This document shows, piece after piece, positions 44,890 to 54,770 of a stretch of 64,000 nt of DNA (the stretch's first letter is position 1; every line of letters begins with the position of its first letter). This DNA comes from Epiperipatus broadwayi. Its lineage: Eukaryota > Onychophora > Udeonychophora > Euonychophora > Peripatidae. The position numbers and the translations under genes are program-made. The notes beneath the pieces are model-generated. The model was not told the DNA's origin. It was given only the letters and a program-made list of their open reading frames with translations, and made no database searches. Location: NCBI GenBank assembly GCA_028023455.1, contig JAQFVV010006198.1:33479979-33543978 (forward strand), written 5' to 3'.

Positions 44890-45945
44890 ATTTATAGATT
44901 ATGAAAAGGCATTTGATTTTGAAAGCATTTACACGGTGATTAAGGCTTTGGATCTTCAAGATACAAACCCAGAACATAGTCAAATTCTGATGAATGTTTC
45001 AAAATGCAACAGTGGAGATTATATTACCTGGTGATACTAAAAAGATTAATGTTGAGAAGGGCGCACAATAGAGTGATTCCATATCTCCAAACTTTTTTAC
45101 AGATGTTTTAAAAGAAAGATTTTGTGGATGAACATGAGAAACAAAGGAAATACAAATAATTGGAGGTTATTTAAGTCATCTAGATTTTTTTTCCATGTGT
45201 CATAGCATCAGGCGGGTGGCGAACCCGCAACAACTGTCTGCAACCAACTGCTTGCTTGCAAAAGGCTGCGCTGACCTCTCGGCTAACAATGCTTAACTAA
45301 GTCATCTAGATTTTATAGCTGATGTGGTTGTTTTAGCAAATAATACTTCAGAGCTTCAACAAATGTTGCAAGAGTTAATAGATGAAAGTACGAATATAAT
45401 AAAGATTAGTGGCTTTTCTGGAAAAAAAAAAAGCATTGATAATCATGTATTAGAGAAAGTTAACAATTACAAATACCTCAGTCAGATTCTTAATGCAGAT
45501 GGAAGCATAATGAATAAAATTACTGATAGGATTAAATTTGAATGGAATGCTTTTGATAAAAATAACTTCACGTTAAAAGAAAATAGGTCTGTGTTCTACA
45601 ATTTTTAACTTATAGATCTGAGACTTGGACAGCTAATAGAAGAGCACTAAACAAACTTTTCATACCACTCAATAAAATATAGAAATATGTATCTTATTAG
45701 TAACAAGAAGGATCAAAAACGAAATACGTAGGTGAGAGAACATATAGGTATATAACTAGCACTAAGAGACTGAAATGAAACTGGGATGAACATATAGGTA
45801 TATAACTAGCACTAAGAGACAGAAATGAAACTGGGATTGACATATTACTAGAATAAATGCAAATAGATGTACTCGATTTCAAAAGATTGTAAGACCTAGA
45901 AAGAGACCACATGTGAGATGGATGGATGAGGTAAGATAATTGTTG
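44890..45945 (+). pseudogene. RTE-type LINE reverse transcriptase relic
   Basis: Plus-strand blocks appear in RTE order. First GFIDYEKAFDFESIYTVIKA (RT palm motif A; near 44890), then a VEKGAQ-stop-SDSISPNFF block (motif B, normally GxRQGDSISP). After a SINE insertion, ADVVVLANNTSELQQMLQEL stands in place of the FADD box, followed by VNNYKYLSQILNADGS, TYRSETWTANRRALNKL and finally RPRKRPHVRWMDE. Stops and frameshifts break it; the catalytic DD is replaced. A local 54-bp duplication lies at 45735-45840. Same family as the intact 3' end at 35330. Confidence 0.82.
45189..45298 (-). repeat. SINE (family L) inserted in the RTE relic, 16-bp TSD
   Basis: AAGTCATCTAGATTTT at 45173-45188 is repeated at 45299-45314. 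Minus strand: AGCATTGTTAGCCGAGAGGT head, GCGGGTTCGCCACCCGC B-box region, GATGCTATGACACATGG, then A-rich tail. It splits the RTE reading, so it is younger than the RTE insertion. Confidence 0.88.
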
Positions 45946-45949
45946 AAAA

Positions 45950-46605
45950 TGTTGAAGCTATTTTTTAACCAAGTCCTTTTTTTTTAATATTTTAAATTTT
46001 GATTATTATTTTTAAAAGGCTATTTTTAATTCAATATTTATTTGAAAGTTTTTTTCTACATATTATACATCCTGCTTAATAATTACCTAAGTTCAAAAAG
46101 TTATATCAAATATTCTTTGCATGATAACAAACTGAATACCTCATGAATGACTGTAGAATATTTTTGCACGTATAGATAAGCAGCTCTTTTAAAAAATACT
46201 AGAATAAGTTGTATCAATACAGTACCAAGAATTAGTGAATCAGCTTAGCTGTTGGTCACGTGTTATTCCTTGTTCACATGACCGTGTTACGTGTTACATA
46301 GATATTAAAATCTGTCTTTGAGCAAAAATTTAATGTAAATATATAATACTAATTAAATTTGTGTCTATATATTTATATCAAATAGTAACGCTGCTAAAAA
46401 ATGTCGATTAAGCCTTGTTTCTCGTTCTATGCATTTAAAAACATTTTATATAAACATACATAACTATACATACAAATACGTACATTAAGTTATTACATGA
46501 ATGTCTGCAATTGTGATGAGAACATATAGAATAATAATTCAATTAATACACTTTCCAAATCAGTACTGTCCCCATATCATGTTTTTCGCCTAAAAGAAAT
46601 TAGTC
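45950..46605. other. AT-rich intergenic DNA, nothing recognised
   Basis: No repeat family, coding segment or RNA gene was identified in this stretch. Confidence 0.35.
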
Positions 46606-46609
46606 TAAA

Positions 46610-46990
46610 CCACCAAACATTCACATGATCATCATTTTCTATGCTTGCTCATAACTGTTATTAGATTGTTACTTTTTCATTTACCATTGTCAAACTTCCT
46701 CCACTCACAACTTTGACGCCATCCATTTCTGATAAATATACATATTTATCAGAAATGGATGGCGTTATCAGAAATGGATGGCGTCAAAGTTGTGAGTGGA
46801 GGAAATTTGACAATGGTAAATGAAAAAGTAACAATTTACTCTAGATAAATACTTTGCATATAATAAAGATGTGTATGAGAGATAGTGACCTGGGCCAACT
46901 GATGAGTGCTGGTTCAGCACGAAATGCATCTTGGGGGTCAATTGTCTTTTATTGTATCTTTATTTATATGAATTTAAAAAGAATGGGGAA
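46610..46990 (+). repeat. Family B repeat with best-preserved ribozyme
   Basis: It starts with the same terminal module as family A (CACATGATCATCATTTTC ... TGCTTGCTCATAACTGTTAT). Then comes a palindromic arm pair centred near 46742 (CAAACTTCCTCCACTCACAA and its complement), followed by the lead-in GTGTATGAGAGATAGTG, the ribozyme and the TTATTTATATGAATTT tail. Confidence 0.8.
46886..46940 (+). ncRNA. Type I hammerhead ribozyme motif B-l (best family B copy)
   Basis: CUGAUGA is at 46899-46905. Stem II GUGCU-GGUUC-AGCAC is a perfect 5-bp helix. GAAA is at 46921-46924. UGCAUC is at 46925-46930, with the UGCA palindrome as loopless stem III and cleavage expected after AUC. Stem I: CCAA/UUGG, internal loop UGGG/G, then UGACC/GGUCA. 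Every invariant core base and every helix is intact, so this is the strongest candidate for an active ribozyme in the window. Confidence 0.82.
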
Positions 46991-47032
46991 GTACGGAGGT
47001 GTTTATTATTTCTACTGTTATTAGATCAATAA

Positions 47033-47560
47033 ACATCACATGATCACCATTCCTTATGCTTGCTTATAACTGTTATTCAATCAGCATAAGAAATAACAGT
47101 AATTAGCAAGTATAAGAAATGGTGATCATGTGATGGTTATTGACTGAAAACCAATCCTGCCTAATAGGATAGTGGTGGCTATGGTTATTAAAGAACTGAA
47201 GACACCAAACTGTATAGGTACTGAACTGAGTTGAGACTTATATGATTATATAAGTTAATGAGCTTGAATTGAAAACATTAGTGTGTTTTCAGTTTAAGAT
47301 TCATAGTTTTGTAGTTAAGTAGAGATAAAAGGTGGCTGCTGGAGGGTTGCATTAGATCCTAAGATCTAGGTGCAGTGCTCTCAAATCCAAGTTCCTCACT
47401 GATGAAGGCTACAAGCCAGAATCTAGTCTGGGAATATTGGATGAGTAGGCACTAGAGGGGGATTTTATGCACAAGCCTTTATGGCATCCATTGATTGCTC
47501 TGGTTTGCGCTGAATGGCACTTCTGTATGGAGAGGTTTGCCTGTTTTAGAAAGTAGTCTA
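47033..47560 (+). repeat. Family A repeat A8 with end palindrome and M module
   Basis: It opens with the end module twice in inverted orientation (47033-47145: ACATCACATGATCACCATT ... AATGGTGATCATGTGATGG). The M module follows (47150-47330, including GGTGGCTATGGTTATTAAAG), then the ribozyme domain and the right end (TGGAGAGGTTTGCCTGTTTT). The core has CUGAUGA and stem II GGC/GCC, but GAAA reads GAAU, so it is probably inactive. Confidence 0.78.
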
Positions 47561-47674
47561 GTTAGTAAAGTCATCAGACACAGCCTCCTTCTGATTGCAT
47601 TCCCATCATTCATTATACAATTTTATGCTTATGACACCAATGCTTTTATGTTGTGGCTTTTATATTAAAAATTA

Positions 47675-47815
47675 TCCTGTGTATTTTGGCTTAGTTGGTA
47701 GAGCATCTTACTTTGAGGGAATTGGGACAGTTCTAGAACTGATTGTGGCACTTGCCGATCTGGTGCTTGAACTTCTTATGACTCCCCAATCAGTAAAAGA
47801 CATTTGTGGGGTTTT
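47675..47815 (+). repeat. SINE (family S1)
   Basis: A-box TTGGCTTAGTTGGTAGAGCA, B-box-like CTAGAACTGATTGTGG, and CTTGAACTTCTTATGACTCC at the 3' side. The 74-codon frame over it is not a gene. Confidence 0.75.
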
Positions 47816-47819
47816 TTAG

Positions 47820-48275
47820 TAATAAAAACGGATACCTGTCAAGTACAGTTGAGTCACTAATGTCATGCTTATGATATAAAGAGATTTCTTTTTTCATATG
47901 GACACTGAACTTTTTAAGTACATGTGGCTTTCTTTCTTATTTGCATTGATACAGTCTTGTTGATATATAAGTTAATCATGATGTATGTTTTTATAACTAT
48001 TACAATGTTCAATGATGTTGATTTTTTTGATAATTTTTTTTCTTTCTTATAGGCTGTGCAGTTTATTTATGTTTATATTGTTGTTTTTTGATGATTTGCT
48101 CTAATCTGGTTTTGTAAGGTATTTTTGGCAACATTCATTTGTCCTTCCATTGCTGTCAATACATTTCCCAAAAGATGGTGTTAAAATTTCACATAAAACT
48201 AAAATACACAATTACTAGCCAAAAATCTAATAGCCCTGCAATCAAGTTGGCTTGATTTTAAACAAATTTTGGTCT
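47820..48275. other. AT-rich DNA, nothing recognised
   Basis: No repeat family, coding segment or RNA gene was identified in this stretch. Confidence 0.35.
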
Positions 48276-48279
48276 TTTT

Positions 48280-48445
48280 TGTTTTTCTGAAGGTTTGTGA
48301 TGATGGTGTTCAAGCTGTATTTTTATATTGGACTATTTCCATCATCTAATATATGTGTTGAATGTCTTTAGAAAAGTTATTTAAATATTCCAAATGCATT
48401 CAACTGTTAGTAATATCACAGCAAACAGGTTAGTATATGCACAGC
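48280..48445 (+). repeat. Inverted partner of the PLE-1 leader
   Basis: Plus-strand sequence (TTCTGAAGGTTTGTGATGAT ... CAACTGTTAGTAATATCACA, GCAAACAGGTTAG) is the reverse complement, with few changes, of 52625-52815. It abuts the 3' end of PLE-2. Confidence 0.85.
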
Positions 48446-48479
48446 ATTTCGAAAGGTATTTTTCTCTCCTCTTCTTCAG
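48436..48479 (-). ncRNA. Hammerhead-like motif at the PLE-2 3' end
   Basis: Minus strand: CUGAAGA (48473-48479), stem AGAGG/CCUUU with an 11-base loop, GAAA (48447-48450), then UGC-UGU-GCAUA, a 4-bp stem III (counting the last A of GAAA) with AUA at the cleavage position. I could not pair a convincing stem I. HHRs in PLE ends are known for animals; this copy is a candidate only. Confidence 0.45.
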
Positions 48480-48509
48480 GTGTTGCTAGCCTGACCAGTG
48501 ACAGTACTA

Positions 48510-48598
48510 GCATGGGATTCGAACCTGGGTCCTTAGATTCTTGATTATTGAATTTTAAGGTAATGCTCTAACCAACTGAGCCATCCTGCCAAAGGCAA
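48510..48598 (-). repeat. tRNA-like sequence in the PLE-2 3' region
   Basis: The minus strand has a perfect-looking A-box and D-arm (GGCTCAGTTGGTTAGAGC) and B-box (AGGTTCGAATCCC). The anticodon arm is replaced by an AT-rich stretch, and acceptor and T stems do not close. It resembles a tRNA-derived SINE head rather than a working tRNA. Confidence 0.65.
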
Positions 48599-48621
48599 CA
48601 GTATGTAGAAATTTTATATAC

Positions 48622-49293
48622 TTATCTATGAGGTTCCTCCTGATTTCTCCACTTTTTCCTCAGAGCAAAGTTGATTAGTGGTTTCCATACATTATGTATA
48701 GTCACAGTATGTTGGCTTATGGAATTTTTTGCCATTGTCATGTGAGCAGCTTCTTTAAATTGTCTTCTTTGTACCTTTTCTTCTTTATCCAATATTTTTG
48801 TATTTTCCCAATCAAACGTATGTTCATCGGTGCATACATGGTTTGCTACCTTAGACACATCTGTTTTATCTCTTCTAATTATCAGTTTATGTTCTTGCAA
48901 GTGCTTTTGAATGGGACAGCTGCTCTCACCAATATATGTTCTTCCACATTCACATGGTATTTCATAGATGCAGTTTTTTCTTTTCAGCATTTCAAGTTTA
49001 GGCTTTTTAGATATTAGAATTCCTCTTAGTGTGGTATGGCTCTGATAAGCTGTTCTGATGTTATACTGATGGCAGATTTTCCTTAATTTGTCTGCTATTT
49101 TTGGAATGTATGGGTACACTACGGTACCAATAATTGTCTTTTCTCTTGATGATTCTTTTTGTTGTCTATTTAATGTTTTCTTAATCACAGCTGATGGATA
49201 ACCATTTTTCATAAGAGTTCGTTCTATATAGATATTTTCTTTTTCCAAATTGCCAGTTTCTGAACAAATTTTTTTGGTACGTCTGTACATCAC
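48622..49293 (-). pseudogene. PLE-2: Penelope-like element GIY-YIG endonuclease domain, open
   Basis: A 223-codon open frame on the minus strand covers the linker and endonuclease part of a PLE polyprotein. Residues 1-100 are the basic region after the reverse transcriptase (KNGYPSAVIKKTLNRQQKES at 30-49; VVYPYIPKIADKLRKICHQY at 58-77). Residues 107-124 hold the family signature NCIYEIPCECGRTYIGES, with CIY and YIG as the GIY-YIG equivalents. LQEHKL follows at 132-137, and NHVCTDEHTFDW at 151-162 is the conserved H..C..H-like segment. It would nick target DNA for reverse transcription. No RT domain lies upstream in frame, so the copy is 5' truncated and classed as a fragment, though its frame is clean. 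Its stop is followed by a tRNA-like segment and an HHR-like motif. Confidence 0.88.
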
Positions 49294-49299
49294 AATATA

Positions 49300-49860
49300 T
49301 ATTCTGCAGTGCTCTCACATAACATGACTGTTGAATAAATAGTTATTTGAGTATTTTATTTATAGTAGAAATATATATATAGAAACAATGCATAATGCTA
49401 GCTGAAATCTATATAAAATAGTCACACTTCCTCTTTAAATAAATAAAAACTTGAATTTTGCAGCTAATTTAGAAATTTGTATTGCAAAATGTAAGCCTTT
49501 CTTTATTTAAAGGAGTATGGCTGAAAGTATATAGCTATGGGGCATTAAATATATATTAGAGGGCACCATTCTCTAATGCCTTCAATGCCCAACCCCCTGG
49601 GGTTCACTTCACTCACATGCTTTCAGTGAAGTTTACAGAAAAAAAAAGATTTCTAATAGTTTCTCTCCATATATATAGCATGGTTTTTTTAAAATTCCAA
49701 CAGTATTACATTAAAGTTGGATAAAATTAGAAAAAAAATGGCACGATGTAGAATTTAATATTCCCCTGATTCAATATGTTACATAAAATTGTCACATAAT
49801 CTTTTGCTAAACTTTTTAACGAGATATTTATTTTATATAGAGCTATGTTTTTGAATTGTA
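49300..49860. other. AT-rich DNA, nothing recognised
   Basis: No repeat family, coding segment or RNA gene was identified in this stretch. Confidence 0.35.
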
Positions 49861-49865
49861 ATAAA

Positions 49866-50315
49866 CTAATAATCAGCATTAAGCTAATGCACACATGCTT
49901 TGTGGATTTTAACAATAAATGAATACTCTCATTTTTCAAATACAAGATAAAGTCTTTGCGAAAGAATAGAATCCACCTATTCTTTCAACCCAAACATCAC
50001 GCTATATAAAATAAATATCTCATTTACATATGTTTAATTTCATTTAAGAATGACATATCATAAATTCTAGTAAATTTTGCAGGCGTCATTCATTCAGACA
50101 TAGTAAAAGTAATTTAAAGTGATTGTTTAATATCTTCATGCTCTCATTTCCAGATACTTAAGATTTGCCCATACTTAAACGTTTGGGTTGAAAGAATAGG
50201 TAGATTCATTCTATTCTTTCACAAAGACTTTATCTTGTATTTGAAAAATGAGAGTATTCATTTATTGTTAAAATAAGCAAAGCACATGTGCATTAGATTA
50301 TTGCTGATTATTAGT
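49866..50315. repeat. Inverted repeat element, about 130-bp arms
   Basis: The left arm (49866-49991) and right arm (50180-50315) are reverse complements including CAAATACAAGATAAAGTCTTTG and CCTATTCTTTCAACCCAAAC. A partial third copy lies at 53940-54180. No ORF inside. Confidence 0.75.
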
Positions 50316-50344
50316 TTATTAAACTTTTTAATGTAAATGTGTAT

Positions 50345-51145
50345 TTCTAAGTTATACTTCTGAAATCAAATTAATTATTTATTGCCAAAAAAATAATACT
50401 TTAACAAAGAATCTATTATCAGTGCTATCAAATTATTTTTTCCCAGTAAAAAAAATGCTGAAAGATTAAAATATCTAACCACAATTTAATGGGTTAATAA
50501 AATCATCACTTCCATTCTTTGCATGGTTTGATGCGGTTAGTAGAAGATTTGACTTGGGATCAGCATAACCCAGAATTGATTCTGGTGCTAAAAACAAGAA
50601 ATATATAGATTTATTAAGAAAACTATGTAATAATTGAATTTAAAGTTGTAAGAGCAAACAAAAGGTTGAATTGAAATATTAAAGAGAACAGGCCCATTAA
50701 AGCTGAATAGTTAGTTTCTTGGTAGGTCTTATGGCATTTGAATGTCCAAAAAACGAAATTAAGTGTCTATCAAGAAACTTTTAGCTATAGGTACCATGGA
50801 TTTATCACTTCACTGAACCATATAGAGCATTTTAAAAAAAGGTAGTTGAAAAAGTGAATTTAAGACATTGATTCAGTTATAAAAATTTATAATAAAAAAA
50901 GGAATGCAAAATACAATAAGTTAGTATGGTGGACATAATGTTCAAAAAGTAAAGGAAATCTAGGTTCTGAAATTGATTAATGTTTAAAGCTTTTATATTT
51001 TTGTTTTATTTCTTTGTAAAAAAATAATTCACAAGCCTATTTATTAAATCTAACATTAAGGAACACAAAATAATTTCTTGTTTCCACCATAAAACATTCT
51101 GCTGTTTGATTGCTGTCGCTAATCTCTCCTAAAATCCATCAACTT
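50345..51145. other. AT-rich DNA with one SINE
   Basis: Apart from the S1 SINE at 50517-50595 nothing was recognised. Confidence 0.35.
50517..50595 (+). repeat. SINE (family S1), 5' half
   Basis: TGCATGGTTTGATGCGGTTA head, GACTTGGGATCAGCATAACC and B-box-like AGAATTGATTCTGG. The 3' half is missing. Confidence 0.65.
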
Positions 51146-51261
51146 TAATTAAAATTTAAATCTGTTAGAATAAACCATACACACATTAATTACAAATTAT
51201 AACTCAGAAAACAAAATATGATATAAGATCAATATCTAGAGATAAATATCAACAAATAATT

Positions 51262-51305
51262 ATTTCTCCGAACGTTTTCGAAGGCTTACCCTTCATTATC
51301 AAGGA
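51262..51305 (-). ncRNA. Relic hammerhead motif of PLE-1
   Basis: Minus strand: UUGAUAA (51297-51303) at the CUGANGA position, stem II GAAGG-GUAAG-CCUUC, GAAA (51276-51279), then ACGUUC, where AACGUU is a loopless stem III ending in UUC. Stem I retains only UCC/GGA. Two core bases (C3, G8) are changed. Position just 3' of the endonuclease matches published HHR-bearing PLEs. Confidence 0.55.
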
Positions 51306-51385
51306 CTACAAAATTTCTTATAATCTCCAACAATATACTGATATGCAAATATACGAAATGAATCAGGTGAATATGCAAATAAGGT

Positions 51386-52560
51386 TCAAAGCACCTCAGC
51401 ATGCCATTTCTTTGATAAAGCGTAAAAAGACTCCCTCTTATTTAATGCATGCTCATCCGAAATGATAAAAAACGCTTCTTTATTTTTCCTTCTCGGATCA
51501 CTTCATTCCCTACATAATACTTTAGCCTCATCTGGTCTGCATGCATGACCCACAGCAATTGCATGTTGTACAAATTGATGGGTGGGATGAATCAGCTAAA
51601 GCTCTATTATATGAATATACATGTTGGGACAATCTAACATGAACGGATGCTTTTGTTTCTCCATAATATGCGGCCTGACAGTTGTTTTCTCTACATGCAA
51701 TTTTGTAGACTGCCTGCCTGCTGTGCTTGAATCGAAGGAATTAAATCTTTAGAGTTATTTAAACACCTATTCAAATTAGGGGGCGACCTAAAACATACAC
51801 AAAACTCTGAACGAAAGATCGTACGCATTTGATTGTAAATATTTCGGATATATGGAAACAAAATCCGAGGTTTATCTTGCTTAACAATCTGATTATGTCT
51901 TCCTTTGAATTTCTCGATTATCTTATCAATAATCTGAGGATTATATTGGGCCCTAATGAGTTCATTTCTGTACATTTCAATGTTGTTTCTCTTGTCATTT
52001 TCAAAACTACACAAACAGTCGTTTCTATGTAGGAATGATTTTAGGCCAGCAAATTTATAAATATCAGGTGTATTTGAAGAATGATGTATATGGCCTCTAA
52101 TGTGAATGGGCTTAATGTTCATTTTATAATAAAAACAGTCTGCTTCCATCATTACTTGTAGATCCAAATATCTAATGCTGTTTGGTGCTTCTGCATGACA
52201 AACATTTATAGTAAGGCCTGATGCTGTAGTGAGGTCAGTTTTTATATCCTCCATTATTTCCTCCAAAGCAGCAATAAAAATATCATCCACACATCTGGCG
52301 TACATTACTAATCCATTGTTCATGTATCTAGGCAAAATGATCCATTCATAGGCATTCATCATAAGACTGGCGATAATCCCACTCATTGGGAGACCCATCG
52401 GCCACCCGTTGAGCATATGAAACCATTCATTTTTGAATACCGCATAAATATTACAGTTCATCCACTCTAGCAAAGCTACAACAAATTTAACATGTTCCAG
52501 GTCCATTCCATAATTGATAAGTGCTTCTCTAACTACAATAATCGATCTAGGCCTATCAAT
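51386..52560 (-). pseudogene. PLE-1 reverse transcriptase plus GIY-YIG endonuclease, frameshifted
   Basis: The minus-strand frame 51691-52506 (open further upstream to about 52560) gives the PLE reverse transcriptase palm and thumb: GLPMSGIIASLMM (38-50), the catalytic ARCVDDIFIA (70-79), the IRYLDLQV block (111-118) and HHSSNTPDIYKFAGLKSFLH (141-160). After a frameshift near 51700 another frame carries the endonuclease: VYKIACRENNCQAAYYGETK, with AYYGE in place of the usual YIG box, then LSQHVYSYNRALADSSHPSI. A third frame ends with ISDEHALNKRESFYALSKKW and a stop at 51386-51388. At least two frameshifts and a 5' truncation make it inactive. Confidence 0.88.
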
Positions 52561-52860
52561 GTGATATTACTAACAATTAGTGCATATACTAACCTGTTTG
52601 CTGTGAAATTACTAACATTTGTTTGCTGTGATATTACTAACAGTTGGTGCATATGCTAACCTGTTTGCTGTGATATTATTAACATTTGAATGCATTTGGA
52701 ATATTTAAATAAAATTAAACTTTTCTAAAGACATTCAACACACATATTAGATGATGAAAATAGTCCAATATAAAAATACAGCTAGAACACCATCATCACA
52801 AACCTTCAGAAAAACACTAATGTGTGTATGGTTTATTCTAACAGATTTAAATTTTACATT
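52560..52860 (-). repeat. PLE-1 leader with short tandem sub-repeats
   Basis: TTAGTAATATCACAGCAAAC plus AGGTTAG-ATATGCAC recurs about three times (52566-52690). Upstream of this (52700-52815) is the stretch repeated inverted at 48280. Confidence 0.75.
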
Positions 52861-53145
52861 AGTATCTTTAACACACATTCGTTTGGTTTTATATATATTA
52901 CACAACTTTAACTAACTGAATTTTAGATTTATTTACTTTTATCCCAAATTTTTGAAAATTCTGTCAATTCTATTTGACATTTTTTAAAACTCATCTTAAT
53001 TCATAATGTTAAAAAAATCAGATAAAGTAAACCGCTCATCTCTCTGTTGCTAACTTTATTTGTATCCAAATGAACTTTAGAAATTCAGTTTCCAGTATAT
53101 TATCACTCTTATGATTGTTTAAATTAGAAGGTCATATAAAAATCT

Positions 53146-53277
53146 AAAAACATATGGTTTTCTTGCTCAAGAGTTCATAAGAAGTTTAAAGATCAGATCT
53201 GCAAGCACCAAAATATATCTTGGGACCTCCCGATCCCAAGTCAAATGCTCTACTAACTGTACCAAACCATGTAGGGT
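53146..53277 (-). repeat. SINE (family S1)
   Basis: Minus strand: A-box TGGTTTGGTACAGTTAGTAG, GACTTGGGATCGGGAGGTCC, then CTTCTTATGAACTCTTGAGC and AAGAAAACCATATG. A good full-length copy. Confidence 0.8.
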
Positions 53278-54755
53278 AGAAAATCACATGACATTTAAGT
53301 ACCAAAATAATAGAATGGGTGCAGTAGTTTCATTGACCATTATGCTAGTATATTTTTACTTTTGTCTGGTGAAAATCAATTTTGAGTACCTTTAGCTCTT
53401 CAGCTCACTACTCTATCACTTAACTAAACCACTTCAGGGTAAAGTGATATAAATAAATTAATAATTAAACAATCATTTGTTAAGATAAATAAATTTATTA
53501 ATTAAAGTTATAGTTTGAACTTAAGATTATTTTTTAAAAAAAATCAACCTGGAAAGCAATTCAGGAACCTTTAGTATTTGCAACTATTCTGCCGTAATGC
53601 TAAAAAAAAAAAAAAGTCATATTAATGAATCAGTAATTGGATTATTAATATTTACTGCGGCTATTACCTCGGTAATATGGGTATAAAAATGCGATAGTAG
53701 GGCCCTCTACAGGTGTTTTAACCACAAGCTTACGCTATAGAAGAAAAGAGGGGATTATTACTAAAATAACAGGTTGAACACAATTTTTTATTCAATTGAC
53801 ATTTAGTTATTATTTCTGTCATTTTTACTACTGAAAATAACCAAGGAAATATATATTAATAAAAGAAGGAGTGATCTCTAATGATTGTTGCAAATTAAAA
53901 CTAGAACTATATAAATAAATTATTCATTATATATATATATATGTTTAATATTGCATGTAATAATGATATGTCATAAATTGTAAATTAAAACATAGCAAAT
54001 GGAATTAAAAGTGATTAATTAATATCTTCACCCTATCATTTCCAAATGCTGATGATTTGCTTATACGTATACATTTAGGTTAAAAAGGTAGAGTGGATTC
54101 ATTCTATATTTTCAAAATACTTTATCCTATGCTTGGAAAGGAGAGTATTTCTTAAAAGTGTTTATTAGTTTATAGCGCATGTGTAGTAGTATGATCCCTA
54201 ATGATCGTTGCATATTAAAACATAGCATTATATAAATAAATTACTCATAATAAAAGAAGAGTAAGTGATAATCCTCTATACTCGTCTATTTTTTTAATAT
54301 TATTATTTAATTTTCAATTGATATGTGCCAGTAGATATATTGATATATGAAGTTGTGTACATTTTCTATCTTTTTAGTATTATTAGACGTAGAGAATTAC
54401 ATCTAAGCCATGATATTCTGCTTTGTTTAGATTTCAGTGTACTTTTTGTGTGCGATATTGATTATTGAAATTTATTAAGATAGTAAATGTTATTTTTCTT
54501 TATAAAATATTTATATTTTTAATGCTTCCAAAGGTAAGTCTTTATGAAAATAAACCAGCTTCTTTCAAACATGTTAAGGTGACCAATGATTAACAATAAT
54601 AATTACATCATAAATTTACTTTTTTTAAAATTTCTTTTGTGAAACATGGAAATCTTAGTTCATTTATATTAGTAAAATTATACGTAATCTTAAATGTATA
54701 CTGATTTGCCACAATTGCAGAGTTAGTGATTGAAGATTAATCATACCTTTTTTTC
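53278..54755. other. AT-rich DNA with a partial inverted-repeat relative
   Basis: 53940-54180 resembles one arm and the middle of the element at 49866-50315. Otherwise nothing recognised. Confidence 0.4.
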
Positions 54756-54762
54756 TCATATA

Positions 54763-54770
54763 TCTTAAAT
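54763..54770. repeat. 8-bp target-site duplication of hAT element, left
   Basis: TCTTAAAT, identical to 55215-55222. Confidence 0.85.

Larger units (their letters stand above)
51150..52860 (-). mobile_element. PLE-1: Penelope-like element with inverted ends
   Basis: An approximately 40-bp inverted repeat (AAATTTAAATCTGTTAGAAT ... at 51157-51190 and its complement at 52820-52858) bounds a decayed PLE coding region (51386-52560), a ribozyme-like relic at its 3' side (51262-51305) and a leader with three diverged TGATATTACTAACA-type repeats (52560-52690). The leader is partly shared in inverted orientation with 48280-48445. PLEs with inverted or direct terminal repeats are established; the exact ends here are inferred. 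Confidence 0.75.

Noticed and set aside
48510-48598. Functional tRNA gene
   Set aside because: A- and B-boxes are good, but the acceptor, anticodon and T stems do not form a cloverleaf.
48694-49017. 107-residue plus-strand frame
   Set aside because: It is the antisense shadow of the PLE-2 endonuclease frame.
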